64,000 nucleotides of DNA, taken from positions 39,456 to 103,455 of the forward strand of contig JAKCOZ010000643.1 of assembly GCA_022605955.1 (NCBI GenBank), given 5' to 3'. A program made the position numbers and the translations under genes. Position 1 is the stretch's first letter, and every line of letters begins with the position of its first letter. The stretch is from Rallus limicola (taxonomy: Eukaryota > Chordata > Aves > Gruiformes > Rallidae). This document shows, in pieces, positions 52,401 through 63,900 of the stretch. Below the pieces are notes generated by a model, which saw only the letters and a list, made by a program, of their open reading frames with translations, searched no databases and was not told where the DNA came from.

Positions 52401-55400
52401 TCACTTTGGCTCTCAGCCTTTTCCTTTGCCTGGAAAGAGGGAACATGCCTGGAACCTCCTACGGTGCTTTTCTCGGCCCTAGCAGACTGCAGTTCAAAAC
52501 ATGCTAAACGTCCAGCAATAACTCCCAAAGTAAAGAAGCTAGGCCTGAAAGGCATAGCTTGTCTGAAACCTCCTAACAGGACACACGAGCAGACCCTGTC
52601 ACTTTGGCTCTCAGCCTTTTCCTTTGCCTGGAAAGAGGGAACATGCCTGGAACCTCCTACGGTGCTTTTCTCGGCCCTAGCAGACTGCAGTTCAAAACAT
52701 GCTAAACGTCCAGCAATAACTCCCAAAGTAAAGAAGCGAGGCCTGAAAGGCATAGCTTGTCTGAAACCTCCTAACAGGACACACGAGCAGACCCTGTCAC
52801 TTTGGCTCTCAGCCTTTTCCTTTGCCTGGAAAGAGGGAACATGCCTGGAACCTCCTACGGTGCTTTTCTCGGCCCTAGCAGACTGCAGTTCAAAACATGC
52901 TAAACGTCCAGCAATAACTCCCAAAGTAAAGAAGCTAGGCCTGAAAGGCATAGCTTGTCTGAAACCTCCTAACAGGACACACGAGCAGCCCCTGTCACTT
53001 TGGCTCTCAGCCTTTTCCTTTGCCTGGAAAGAGGGAACATGCCTGGAACCTCCTACGGTGCTTTTCTCGGCCCTAGCAGACTGCAGTTCAAAACATGTTA
53101 AACGTCCAGCAATAACTCCCAAAGTAAAGAAGCTAGGCCTGAAAGGCATAGCTTGTCTGAAACCTCCTAACAGGACACACGAGCAGACCCTGTCACTTTG
53201 GCTCTCAGCCTTTTCCTTTGCCTGGAAAGAGGGAACATGCCTGGAACCTCCTACGGTGCTTTTCTCGGCCCTAGCAGACTGCAGTTCAAAACATGCTAAA
53301 CGTCCAGCAATAACTCCCAAAGTAAAGAAGCGAGGCCTGAAAGGCATAGCTTGTCTGAAACCTCCTAACAGGACACACGAGCAGACCCTGTCACTTTGGC
53401 TCTCAGCCTTTTCCTTTGCCTGGAAAGAGGGAACATGCCTGGAACCTCCTACGGTGCTTTTCTCGGCCCTAGCAGACTGCAGATCAAAACATGCTAAACG
53501 TCCAGCAATAACTCCCAAAGTAAAGAAGCTAGGCCTGAAAGGCATAGCTTGTCTGAAACCTCCTAACAGGACACACGAGCAGACCCTGTCACTTTGGCTC
53601 TCAGCCTTTTCCTTTGCCTGGAAAGAGGGAACATGCCTGGAACCTCCTACGGTGCTTTTCTCGGCCCTAGCAGACTGCAGTTCAAAACATGCTAAACGTC
53701 CAGCAATAACTCCCAAAGTAAAGAAGCGAGGCCTGAAAGGCATAGCTTGTCTGAAACCTCCTAACAGGACACATGAGCAGACCCTGTCACTTTGGCTCTC
53801 AGCCTTTTCCTTTGCCTGGAAAGAGGGAACATGCCTGGAACCTCCTACGGTGCTTTTCTCGGCCCTAGCAGACTGCAGTTCAAAACATGCTAAACGTCCA
53901 GCAATAACTCCCAAAGTAAAGAAGCTAGGCCTGAAAGGCATAGCTTGTCTGAAACCTCCTAACAGGACACCCGAGCAGACCCTGTCACTTTGGCTCTCAG
54001 CCTTTTCCTTTGCCTGGAAAGAGGGAACATGCCTGGAACCTCCTACGGTGCTTTTCTCGGCCCTAGCAGACTGCAGTTCAAAACATGCTAAACGTCCAGC
54101 AATAACTCCCAAAGTAAAGAAGCTAGGCCTGAAAGGCATAGCTTGTCTGAAACCTCCTAACAGGACACACGAGCAGACCCTGTCACTTTGGCTCTCAGCC
54201 TTTTCCTTTGCCTGGAAAGAGGGAACATGCCTGGAACCTCCTACGGTGCTTTTCTCGGCCCTAGCAGACTGCAGTTCAAAACATGCTAAACGTCCAGCAA
54301 TAACTCCCAAAGTAAAGAAGCTAGGCCTGAAAGGCATAGCTTGTCTGAAACCTCCTAACAGGACACACGAGCAGACCCTGTCACTTTGGCTCTCAGCCTT
54401 TTCCTTTGCCTGGAAAGAGGGAACATGCCTGGAACCTCCTACGGTGCTTTTCTCGGCCCTAGCAGACTGCAGTTCAAAACATGCTAAACGTCCAGCAATA
54501 ACTCCCAAAGTAAAGAAGTGAGGCCTGAAAGGCATAGCTTGTCTGAAACCTCCTAACAGGACACACGAGCAGACCCTGTCACTTTGGCTCTCAGCCTTTT
54601 CCTTTGCCTGGAAAGAGGGAACATGCCTGGAACCTCCTACAGTGCTTTTCTCGGCCCTAGCAGACTGCAGTTCAAAACATGCTAAACGTCCAGCAATAAC
54701 TCCCAAATTAAAGAAGCGAGGCCTGAAAGGCATAGCTTGTCTGAAACCTCCTAACAGGACACACGAGCAGACCCTGTCACTTTGGCTCTCAGCCTTTTCC
54801 TTTGCCTGGAAAGAGGGAACATGCCTGGAACCTCCTACGGTGCTTTTCTCGGCCCTAGCAGACTGCAGTTCAAAACATGCTAAACGTCCAGCAATAACTC
54901 CCAAAGTAAAGAAGCTAGGCCTGAAAGGCATAGCTTGTCTGAAACCTCCTAACAGGACACACGAGCAGACCCTGTCACTTTGGCTCTCAGCCTTTTCCTT
55001 TGCCTGGAAAGAGGGAACATGCCTGGAACCTCCTACGGTGCTTTTCTCGGCCCTAGCAGACTGCAGATCAAAACATGCTAAACGTCCAGCAATAACTCCC
55101 AAAGTAAAGAAGCGAGGCCTGAAAGGCATAGCTTGTCTGAAACCTCCTAACAGGACACACGAGCAGACCCTGTCACTTTGGCTCTCAGCCTTTTCCTTTG
55201 CCTGGAAAGAGGGAACATGCCTGGAACCTCCTACGGTGCTTTTCTCGGCCCTAGCAGACTGCAGTTCAAAACATGCTAAACGTCCAGCAATAACTCACAA
55301 AGTAAAGAAGCGAGGCCTGAAAGGCATAGCTTGTCTGAAACCTCCTAACAGGACACACGAGCAGACCCTGTCACTTTGGCTCTCAGCCTTTTCCTTTGCC

Positions 55401-55835
55401 TGGAAAGAGGGAACATGCCTGGAACCTCCTACGGTGCTTTTCTCGGCCCTAGCAGACTGCAGTTCAAAACATGCTAAACGTCCAGCAATAACTCCCAAAG
55501 TAAAGAAGCTAGGCCTGAAAGGCATAGCTTGTCTGAAACCTCCTAACAGGACACACGAGCAGACCCTGTCACTTTGGCTCTCAGCCTTTTCCTTTGCCTG
55601 GAAAGAGGGAACATGCCTGGAACCTCCTACGGTGCTTTTCTCGGCCCTAGCAGACTGCAGTTCAAAACATGCTAAACGTCCAGCAATAACTCCCAAAGTA
55701 AAGAAGCTAGGCCTGAAAGGCATAGCTTGTCTGAAACCTCCTAACAGGACACACGAGCAGACCCTGTCACTTTGGCTCTCAGCCTTTTCCTTTGCCTGGA
55801 AAGAGGGAACATGCCTGGAACCTCCTACGGTGCTT
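49500..55835 (+). repeat. Region 4: array, transitional block
   Basis: Thirty-two monomers of 198 bp. It continues the 83A module (51282) and shares a GAACGTCCT monomer (50490) with the one at 47917, 13 monomers earlier. Both are preceded by plain then GCTAGG monomers. Private changes include CTATCAGAC near 50303, AAAGGTCC near 50726 and CATGTTAAA near 53096. A CpG-type C-to-T at 54519 makes a TGA in the + frame. The monomer at 55044 is the only 24A copy that carries GCGAGG instead of GCTAGG. No gene is present. Confidence 0.85.
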
Positions 55836-57023
55836 TTCTCGGCCCTAGCAGACTGCAGTTCAAAACATGCTAAACGTCCAGCAATAACTCCCAAAGTAAA
55901 GAAGCGAGGCCTGAAAGGCATAGCTTGTCTGAAACCTCCTAACAGGACACACGAGCAGACCCTGTCGCTTTGGCTCTCAGCCTTTTCCTTTGCCTGGAAA
56001 GAGGGAACATGCCTGGAACCTCCTACGGTGCTTTTCTCGGCCCTAGCAGACTGCAGTTCAAAACATGCTAAACGTCCAGCAATAACTCCCAAAGTAAAGA
56101 AGCTAGGCCTGAAAGGCATAGCTTGTCTGAAACCTCCTAACAGGACACACGAGCAGACCCTGTCACTTTGGCTCTCAGCCTTTTCCTTTGCCTGGAAAGA
56201 GGGAACATGCCTGGAACCTCCTACGGTGCTTTTCTCGGCCCTAGCAGACTGCAGTTCAAAACATGCTAAACGTCCAGCAATAACTCCCAAAGTAAAGAAG
56301 CGAGGCCTGAAAGGCATAGCTTGTCTGAAACCTCCTAACAGGACACACGAGCAGACCCTGTCACTTTGGCTCTCAGCCTTTTCCTTTGCCTGGAAAGAGG
56401 GAACATGCCTGGAACCTCCTACGGTGCTTTTCTCGGCCCTAGCAGACTGCAGTTCAAAACATGCTAAACGTCCAGCAATAACTCCCAAAGTAAAGAAGCT
56501 AGGCCTGAAAGGCATAGCTTGTCTGAAACCTCCTAACAGGACACACGAGCAGACCCTGTCACTTTGGCTCTCAGCCTTTTCCTTTGCCTGGAAAGAGGGA
56601 ACATGCCTGGAACCTCCTACGGTGCTTTTCTCGGCCCTAGCAGACTGCAGTTCAAAACATGCTAAACGTCCAGCAATAACTCCCAAAGTAAAGAAGCGAG
56701 GCCTGAAAGGCATAGCTTGTCTGAAACCTCCTAACAGGACACACGAGCAGACCCTGTCGCTTTGGCTCTCAGCCTTTTCCTTTGCCTGGAAAGAGGGAAC
56801 ATGCCTGGAACCTCCTACGGTGCTTTTCTCGGCCCTAGCAGACTGCAGTTCAAAACATGCTAAACGTCCAGCAATAACTCCCAAAGTAAAGAAGCGAGGC
56901 CTGAAAGGCATAGCTTGTCTGAAACCTCCTAACAGGACACACGAGCAGACCCTGTCACTTTGGCTCTCAGCCTTTTCCTTTGCCTGGAAAGAGGGAACAT
57001 ACCTGGAACCTCTTACGGTGCTT

Positions 57024-57221
57024 TTCTCGGCCCTAGCAGACTGCAGTTCAAAACATGCTAAACCTCCAGCAATAACTCCCAAAGTAAGGAAGCTAGGCCT
57101 GAAAGGCATAGCTTGTCTGAAGCCTCCTAACAGAACACACGAGCAGACCCTGTCACTTTGGCTCTCATCCTTTTCCTTTGCCTGGAAAGAGGGAACATGC
57201 CTGGAACCTCCTACGGTGCTT
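57024..57221 (+). repeat. Diverged subfamily monomer (AAACCTCC/AAGGAAG type)
   Basis: This copy carries a linked set of changes: AAACCTCC for AAACGTCC, AAGGAAG for AAAGAAG, GAAGCCTCC for GAAACCTCC, AGAACAC for AGGACAC, and TCATCC for TCAGCC. The next monomer begins TTCTCAGCC. Related copies start at 59797, 60589 and 62173, and all four are followed by a TTCTCAGCC monomer. The subfamily is confined to 57-62.4 kb. Confidence 0.9.
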
Positions 57222-58013
57222 TTCTCAGCCCTAGCAGACTGCAGTTCAAAACATGCTAAACGTCCAGCAATAACTCCCAAAGTAAAGAAGCTAGGCCTGA
57301 AAGGCATAGCTTGTCTGAAACCTCCTAACAGGACACCCGAGCAGACCCTGTCACTTTGGCTCTCAGCCTTTTCCTTTGCCTGGAAAGAGGGAACATGCCT
57401 GGAACCTCCTACGGTGCTTTTCTCGGCCCTAGCAGACTGCAGTTCAAAACATGCTAAACGTCCAGCAATAACTCCCAAAGTAAAGAAGCTAGGCCTGAAA
57501 GGCATAGCTTGTCTGAAACCTCCTAACAGGACACACGAGCAGACCCTGTCACTTTGGCTCTCAGCCTTTTCCTTTGCCTGGAAAGAGGGAACATGCCTGG
57601 AACCTCCTACGGTGCTTTTCTCGGCCCTAGCAGACTGCAGTTCAAAACATGCTAAACGTCCAGCAATAACTCCCAAAGTAAAGAAGCGAGGCCTGAAAGG
57701 CATAGCTTGTCTGAAACCTCCTAACAGGACACACGAGCAGACCCTGTCGCTTTGGCTCTCAGCCTTTTCCTTTGCCTGGAAAGAGGGAACATGCCTGGAA
57801 CCTCCTACGGTGCTTTTCTCGGCCCTAGCAGACTGCAGTTCAAAACATGCTAAACGTCCAGCAATAACTCCCAAAGTAAAGAAGCTAGGCCTGAAAGGCA
57901 TAGCTTGTCTGAAACCTCCTAGCAGGACACACGAGCAGACCCTGTCACTTTGGCTCTCAGCCTTTTCCTTTGCCTGGAAAGAGGGAACATGCCTGGAACC
58001 TCCTACGGTGCTT

Positions 58014-58212
58014 TTCTCGGCCCTAGCAGACTGCAGTTCAAAACATGCTAAACGTCCAGCAATAACTCCCAAAGTAAAGAAGCTAGGCCTGAAAGGCATA
58101 GCTTGTCTGAAACCTCCTAACAGGACACACGAGCAGACCCTGTCAACTTTGGCTCTCAGCCTTTTCCTTTGCCTGGAAAGAGGGAACATGCCTGGAACCT
58201 CCTACGGTGCTT
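58014..58212 (+). repeat. 199-bp monomer, +1 A (copy A)
   Basis: TGTCACTTT reads TGTCAACTTT at 58141. The identical insertion is found at 63488 together with two flanking substitutions at the same spacing, so it is an inherited change and not a random base-calling error. Confidence 0.9.
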
Positions 58213-60984
58213 TTCTCGGCCCTAGCAGACTGCAGTTCAAAACATGCTAAACGTCCAGCAAAAACTCCCAAAGTAAAGAAGCGAGGCCTGAAAGGCATAG
58301 CTTGTCTGAAACCTCCTAACAGGACACACGAGCAGACCCTGTCACTTTGGCTCTCAGCCTTTTCCTTTGCCTGAAAAGAGGGAACATGCCTGGAACCTCC
58401 TACGGTGCTTTTCTCGGCCCTAGCAGACTGCAGTTCAAAACATGCTAAACGTCCAGCAATAACTCCCAAAGTAAAGAAGCTAGGCCTGAAAGGCATAGCT
58501 TGTCTGAAACCTCCTAACAGGACACACGAGCAGACCCTGTCACTTTGGCTCTCAGCCTTTTCCTTTGCCTGGAAAGAGGGAACATGCCTGGAACCTCCTA
58601 CGGTGCTTTTCTCGGCCCTAGCAGACTGCAGTTCAAAACATGCTAAACGTCCAGCAATAACTCCCAAAGTAAAGAAGCTAGGCCTGAAAGGCATAGCTTG
58701 TCTGAAAACTCCTAACAGGACACACGAGCAGACCCTGTCGCTTTGGCTCTCAGCATTTTCCTTTGCCTGGAAAGAGGGAACATGCCTGGAACCTCCTACG
58801 GTGCTTTTCTCGGCCCTAGCAGACTGCAGTTCAAAACATGCTAAATGTCCAGCAATAACTCCCAAAGTAAAGAAGCGAGGCCTGAAAGGCATAGCTTGTC
58901 TGAAACCTCCTAACAGGACACACGAGCAGACCCTGTCACTTTGGCTCTCAGCCTTTTCCTTTGCCTGGAAAGAGGGAACATGCCTGGAACCTCCTACAGT
59001 GCTTTTCTCGGCCCTAGCAGACTGCAGTTCAAAACATGCTAAACGTCCAGCAATAACTCCCAAAGTAAAGAAGCGAGGCCTGAAAGGCATAGCTTGTCTG
59101 AAACCTCCTAACAGGACACATGAGCAGACCCTGTCACTTTGGCTCTCAGCCTTTTCCTTTGCCTGGAAAGAGGGAACATGCCTGGAACCTCCTACGGTGC
59201 TTTTCTCGGCCCTAGCAGACTGCAGTTCAAAACATGCTAAACGTCCAGCAATAACTCCCAAAGTAAAGAAGCTAGGCCTGAAAGGCATAGCTTGTCTGAA
59301 ACCTCCTAACAGGACACACCAGCAGACCCTGTCACTTTGGCTCTCAGCCTTTTCCTTTGCCTGGAAAGAGGGAACATGCCTGGAACCTCCTACGGTGCTT
59401 TTCTCGGCCCTAGCAGACTGCAGTTCAAAACATGCTAAACGTCCAGCAATAACTCCCAAAGTAAAGAAGCTAGGCCTGAAAGGCATAGCTTGTCTGAAAC
59501 CTCCTAACAGGACACACGAGCAGCCCCTGTCACTTTGACTCTCAGCCTTTTCCTTTGCCTGGAAAGAGGGAACATGCCTGGAACCTCCTACGGTGCTTTT
59601 CTCGGCCCTAGCAGACTGCAGTTCAAAACATGCTAAACGTCCAGCAATAACTCCCAAAGTAAAGAAGCTAGGCCTGAAAGGCATAGCTTGTCTGAAACCT
59701 CCTAACAGGACACACGAGCAGACCCTGTCACTTTGGCTCTCAGCCTTTTCCTTTGCCTGGAAAGAGGGAACATGCCTGGAACCTCCTACGGTGCTTTTCT
59801 CGGCCCTAGCAGACTGCAGTTCAAAACATGCTAAACCTCCAGCAATAACTCCCAAAGTAAGGAAGCTAGGCCTGAAAGGCATAGCTTGTCTGAAGCCTCC
59901 TAACAGGACACACGAGCAGACCCTGTCACTTTGGCTCTCATCCTTTTCCTTTGCCTGGAAAGAGGGAACATGCCTGGAACCTCCTACGGTGCTTTTCTCA
60001 GCCCTAGCAGACTGCAGTTCAAAACATGCTAAACGTCCAGCAATAACTCCCAAAGTAAAGAAGCGAGGCCTGAAAGGCATAGCTTGTCTGAAACCTCCTA
60101 GCAGGACACACGAGCAGACACTGTCACTTTGGCTCTCAGCCTTTTCCTTTGCCTGGAAAGAGGGAACATGCCTGGAACCTCCTACGGTGCTTTTCTCGGC
60201 GCTAGCAGACTGCAGTTCAAAACATGCTAAACGTCCAGCAATAACTCCCAAAGTAAAGAAGCTAGGCCTGAAAGGCATACCTTGTCTGAAACCTCCTAAC
60301 AGGACACACCAGCAGACCCTGTCACTTTGGCTCTCAGCCATTTCCTTTGCCTGGAAAGAGGGAACATGCCTGGAACCTCCTACGGTGCTTTTCTCGGCCC
60401 TAGCAGACTGCAGTTCAAAACATGCTAAACGTCCAGCAATAACTCCCAAAGTAAAGAAGCGAGGCCTGAAAGGCATAGCTTGTCTGAAACCTCCTAACAG
60501 GACACACGAGCAGACCCTGTCGCTTTGGCTCTCAGCCTTTTCCTTTGCCTGGAAAGAGGGAACATGCCTGGAACCTCCTACGGTGCTTTTCTCGGCCCTA
60601 GCAGACTGCAGTTCAAAACATGCTAAACCTCCAGCAATAACTCCCAAAGTAAGGAAGCTAGGCCTGAAAGGCATACCTTGTCTGAAACCTCCTAACAGGA
60701 CACACCAGCAGACCCTGTCACTTTGGCTCTCAGCCTTTTCCTTTGCCATGAAAGAGGGAACATGCCTGGAACCTCCTACGGTGCTTTTCTCAGCCCTAGC
60801 AGACTGCAGTTCAAAACATGCTAAACGTCCAGCAATAACTCCCAAAGTAAAGAAGCGAGGCCTGAAAGGCATAGCTTGTCTGAAACCTCCTAACAGGACA
60901 CACGAGCAGCCCCTGTCACTTTGGCTCTCAGCCTTTTCCTTTGCCTGGAAAGAGGGAACATGCCTGGAACCTCCTACGGTGCTT
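58213..60984 (+). repeat. Region between the duplication cores, most diverged monomers
   Basis: Fourteen monomers. The first two are the tail of copy A. The rest carry mixed variants: 100A with a GCATTTT change (58609), AAATGTCC (58807), CATGAG (59005), 118C on a GCTAGG background (59203), 124C with a TGG-to-TGA change at 59536-59538 (59401), CCTAGCAGG with CAGACACTG (59995), and GGCGCTAGC with ATACCTTG and GCCATTT (60193). The density of private changes is higher than anywhere to the left. No gene is present. Confidence 0.85.
60589..60786 (+). repeat. Chimeric monomer with conversion-like patch
   Basis: The left part has AAACCTCC and AAGGAAG, the diverged type, and the following monomer starts TTCTCAGCC as that type requires. 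The middle lacks GAAGCCTCC and TCATCC. Instead it has ATACCTTG and CACCAG, which are otherwise seen together only in the monomer at 60193, two copies upstream. A unique GCCATGAAAG (about 60746-60755) follows. A short gene-conversion tract is the simplest reading. Confidence 0.75.
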
Positions 60985-63900
60985 TTCTCGGCCCTAGCAG
61001 ACTGCAGTTCAAAACATGCTAAACGTCCAGCAATAACTCCCAAAGTAAAGAAGCGAGGCCTGAAAGGCATAGCTTGTCTGAAACCTCCTAACAGGACACA
61101 CGAGCAGACCCTGTCGCTTTGGCTCTCAGCCTTTTCCTTTGCCTGGAAAGAGGGAACATGCCTGGAACCTCCTACGGTGCTTTTCTCGGCCCTAGCAGAC
61201 TGCAGTTCAAAACATGCTAAACGTCCAGCAATAACTCCCAAAGTAAAGAAGCTAGGCCTGAAAGGCATAGCTTGTCTGAAACCTCCTAACAGGACACACG
61301 AGCAGACCCTGTCACTTTGGCTCTCAGCCTTTTCCTTTGCCTGGAAAGAGGGAACATGCCTGGAACCTCCTACGGTGCTTTTCTCGGCCCTAGCAGACTG
61401 CAGTTCAAAACATGCTAAACGTCCAGCAATAACTCCCAAAGTAAAGAAGCGAGGCCTGAAAGGCATAGCTTGTCTGAAACCTCCTAACAGGACACACGAG
61501 CAGACCCTGTCACTTTGGCTCTCAGCCTTTTCCTTTGCCTGGAAAGAGGGAACATGCCTGGAACCTCCTACGGTGCTTTTCTCGGCCCTAGCAGACTGCA
61601 GTTCAAAACATGCTAAACGTCCAGCAATAACTCCCAAAGTAAAGAAGCTAGGCCTGAAAGGCATAGCTTGTCTGAAACCTCCTAACAGGACACACGAGCA
61701 GACCCTGTCACTTTGGCTCTCAGCCTTTTCCTTTGCCTGGAAAGAGGGAACATGCCTGGAACCTCCTACGGTGCTTTTCTCGGCCCTAGCAGACTGCAGT
61801 TCAAAACATGCTAAACGTCCAGCAATAACTCCCAAAGTAAAGAAGCGAGGCCTGAAAGGCATAGCTTGTCTGAAACCTCCTAACAGGACACACGAGCAGA
61901 CCCTGTCGCTTTGGCTCTCAGCCTTTTCCTTTGCCTGGAAAGAGGGAACATGCCTGGAACCTCCTACGGTGCTTTTCTCGGCCCTAGCAGACTGCAGTTC
62001 AAAACATGCTAAACGTCCAGCAATAACTCCCAAAGTAAAGAAGCGAGGCCTGAAAGGCATAGCTTGTCTGAAACCTCCTAACAGGACACACGAGCAGACC
62101 CTGTCACTTTGGCTCTCAGCCTTTTCCTTTGCCTGGAAAGAGGGAACATACCTGGAACCTCTTACGGTGCTTTTCTCGGCCCTAGCAGACTGCAGTTCAA
62201 AACATGCTAAACCTCCAGCAATAACTCCCAAAGTAAGGAAGCTAGGCCTGAAAGGCATAGCTTGTCTGAAGCCTCCTAACAGAACACACGAGCAGACCCT
62301 GTCACTTTGGCTCTCATCCTTTTCCTTTGCCTGGAAAGAGGGAACATGCCTGGAACCTCCTACGGTGCTTTTCTCAGCCCTAGCAGACTGCAGTTCAAAA
62401 CATGCTAAACGTCCAGCAATAACTCCCAAAGTAAAGAAGCTAGGCCTGAAAGGCATAGCTTGTCTGAAACCTCCTAACAGGACACCCGAGCAGACCCTGT
62501 CACTTTGGCTCTCAGCCTTTTCCTTTGCCTGGAAAGAGGGAACATGCCTGGAACCTCCTACGGTGCTTTTCTCGGCCCTAGCAGACTGCAGTTCAAAACA
62601 TGCTAAACGTCCAGCAATAACTCCCAAAGTAAAGAAGCTAGGCCTGAAAGGCATAGCTTGTCTGAAACCTCCTAACAGGACACACGAGCAGACCCTGTCA
62701 CTTTGGCTCTCAGCCTTTTCCTTTGCCTGGAAAGAGGGAACATGCCTGGAACCTCCTACGGTGCTTTTCTCGGCCCTAGCAGACTGCAGTTCAAAACATG
62801 CTAAACGTCCAGCAATAACTCCCAAAGTAAAGAAGCGAGGCCTGAAAGGCATAGCTTGTCTGAAACCTCCTAACAGGACACACGAGCAGACCCTGTCGCT
62901 TTGGCTCTCAGCCTTTTCCTTTGCCTGGAAAGAGGGAACATGCCTGGAACCTCCTACGGTGCTTTTCTCGGCCCTAGCAGACTGCAGTTCAAAACATGCT
63001 AAACGTCCAGCAATAACTCCCAAAGTAAAGAAGCTAGGCCTGAAAGGCATAGCTTGTCTGAAACCTCCTAACAGGACACACGAGCAGACCCTGTCACTTT
63101 CGCTCTCAGCCTTTTCCTTTGCCTGGAAAGAGGGAACATGCCTGGAACCTCCTACGGTGCTTTTCTCGGCCCTAGCAGACTGCAGTTCAAAACATGCTAA
63201 ACGTCCAGCAATAACTCCCAAAGTAAAGAAGCTAGGCCTGAAAGGCATAGCTTGTCTGAAACCTCCTAACAGGACACACGAGCAGACCCTGTCGCTTTGG
63301 CTCTCAGCCTTTTCCTTTGCCTGGAAAGAGGGAACATGCCTGGAACCTCCTACGGTGCTTTTCTCGGCCCTAGCAGACTGCAGTTCAAAACATGCTAAAC
63401 GTCCAGCAATAACTCCCAAAGTAAAGAAGCTAGGCCTGAAAGGCATAGCTTGTCTGAAACCTCCTAACAGGACACACGAGCAGACCCTGTCAACTTTGGC
63501 TCTCAGCCTTTTCCTTTGCCTGGAAAGAGGGAACATGCCTGGAACCTCCTACGGTGCTTTTCTCGGCCCTAGCAGACTGCAGTTCAAAACATGCTAAACG
63601 TCCAGCAAAAACTCCCAAAGTAAAGAAGCGAGGCCTGAAAGGCATAGCTTGTCTGAAACCTCCTAACAGGACACACGAGCAGACCCTGTCACTTTGGCTC
63701 TCAGCCTTTTCCTTTGCCTGAAAAGAGGGAACATGCCTGGAACCTCCTACGGTGCTTTTCTCGGCCCTAGCAGACTGCAGTTCAAAACATGCTAAACGTC
63801 CAGCAATAACTCCCAAAGTAAAGAAGCTAGGCCTGAAAGGCATAGCTTGTCTGAAACCTCCTAACAGGACACACGAGCAGACCCTGTCACTTTGGCTCTC

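Larger units (their letters stand above)
55836..58608 (+). repeat. 5.3-kb segmental duplication, copy A
   Basis: The ordered markers are: silent CTGTCG at 55967 and 56759; CATACCTGG and TCTTACGG near 57001-57014; the diverged AAACCTCC/AAGGAAG monomer at 57024; CACCCGAG near 57335; +1 A (TGTCAACTTT) at 58141; AGCAAAAAC near 58257; and TGA from TGG at 58372-58374. All recur in copy B. The offset is 5149 bp up to about 57.4 kb and 5347 bp from 58141 on, so copy B has one extra monomer. The upstream limit lies between the monomers starting 55638 and 55836, because their partners at 60787 and 60985 cease to match there. Confidence 0.92.

Noticed and set aside
55295..63536. Minus-strand frames in the right-hand region with a shared start segment as a duplicated gene pair
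   Set aside because: The similarity reflects the 5.3-kb satellite duplication. Their start and end points are set by the +1 A insertion and by stops in the repeat.
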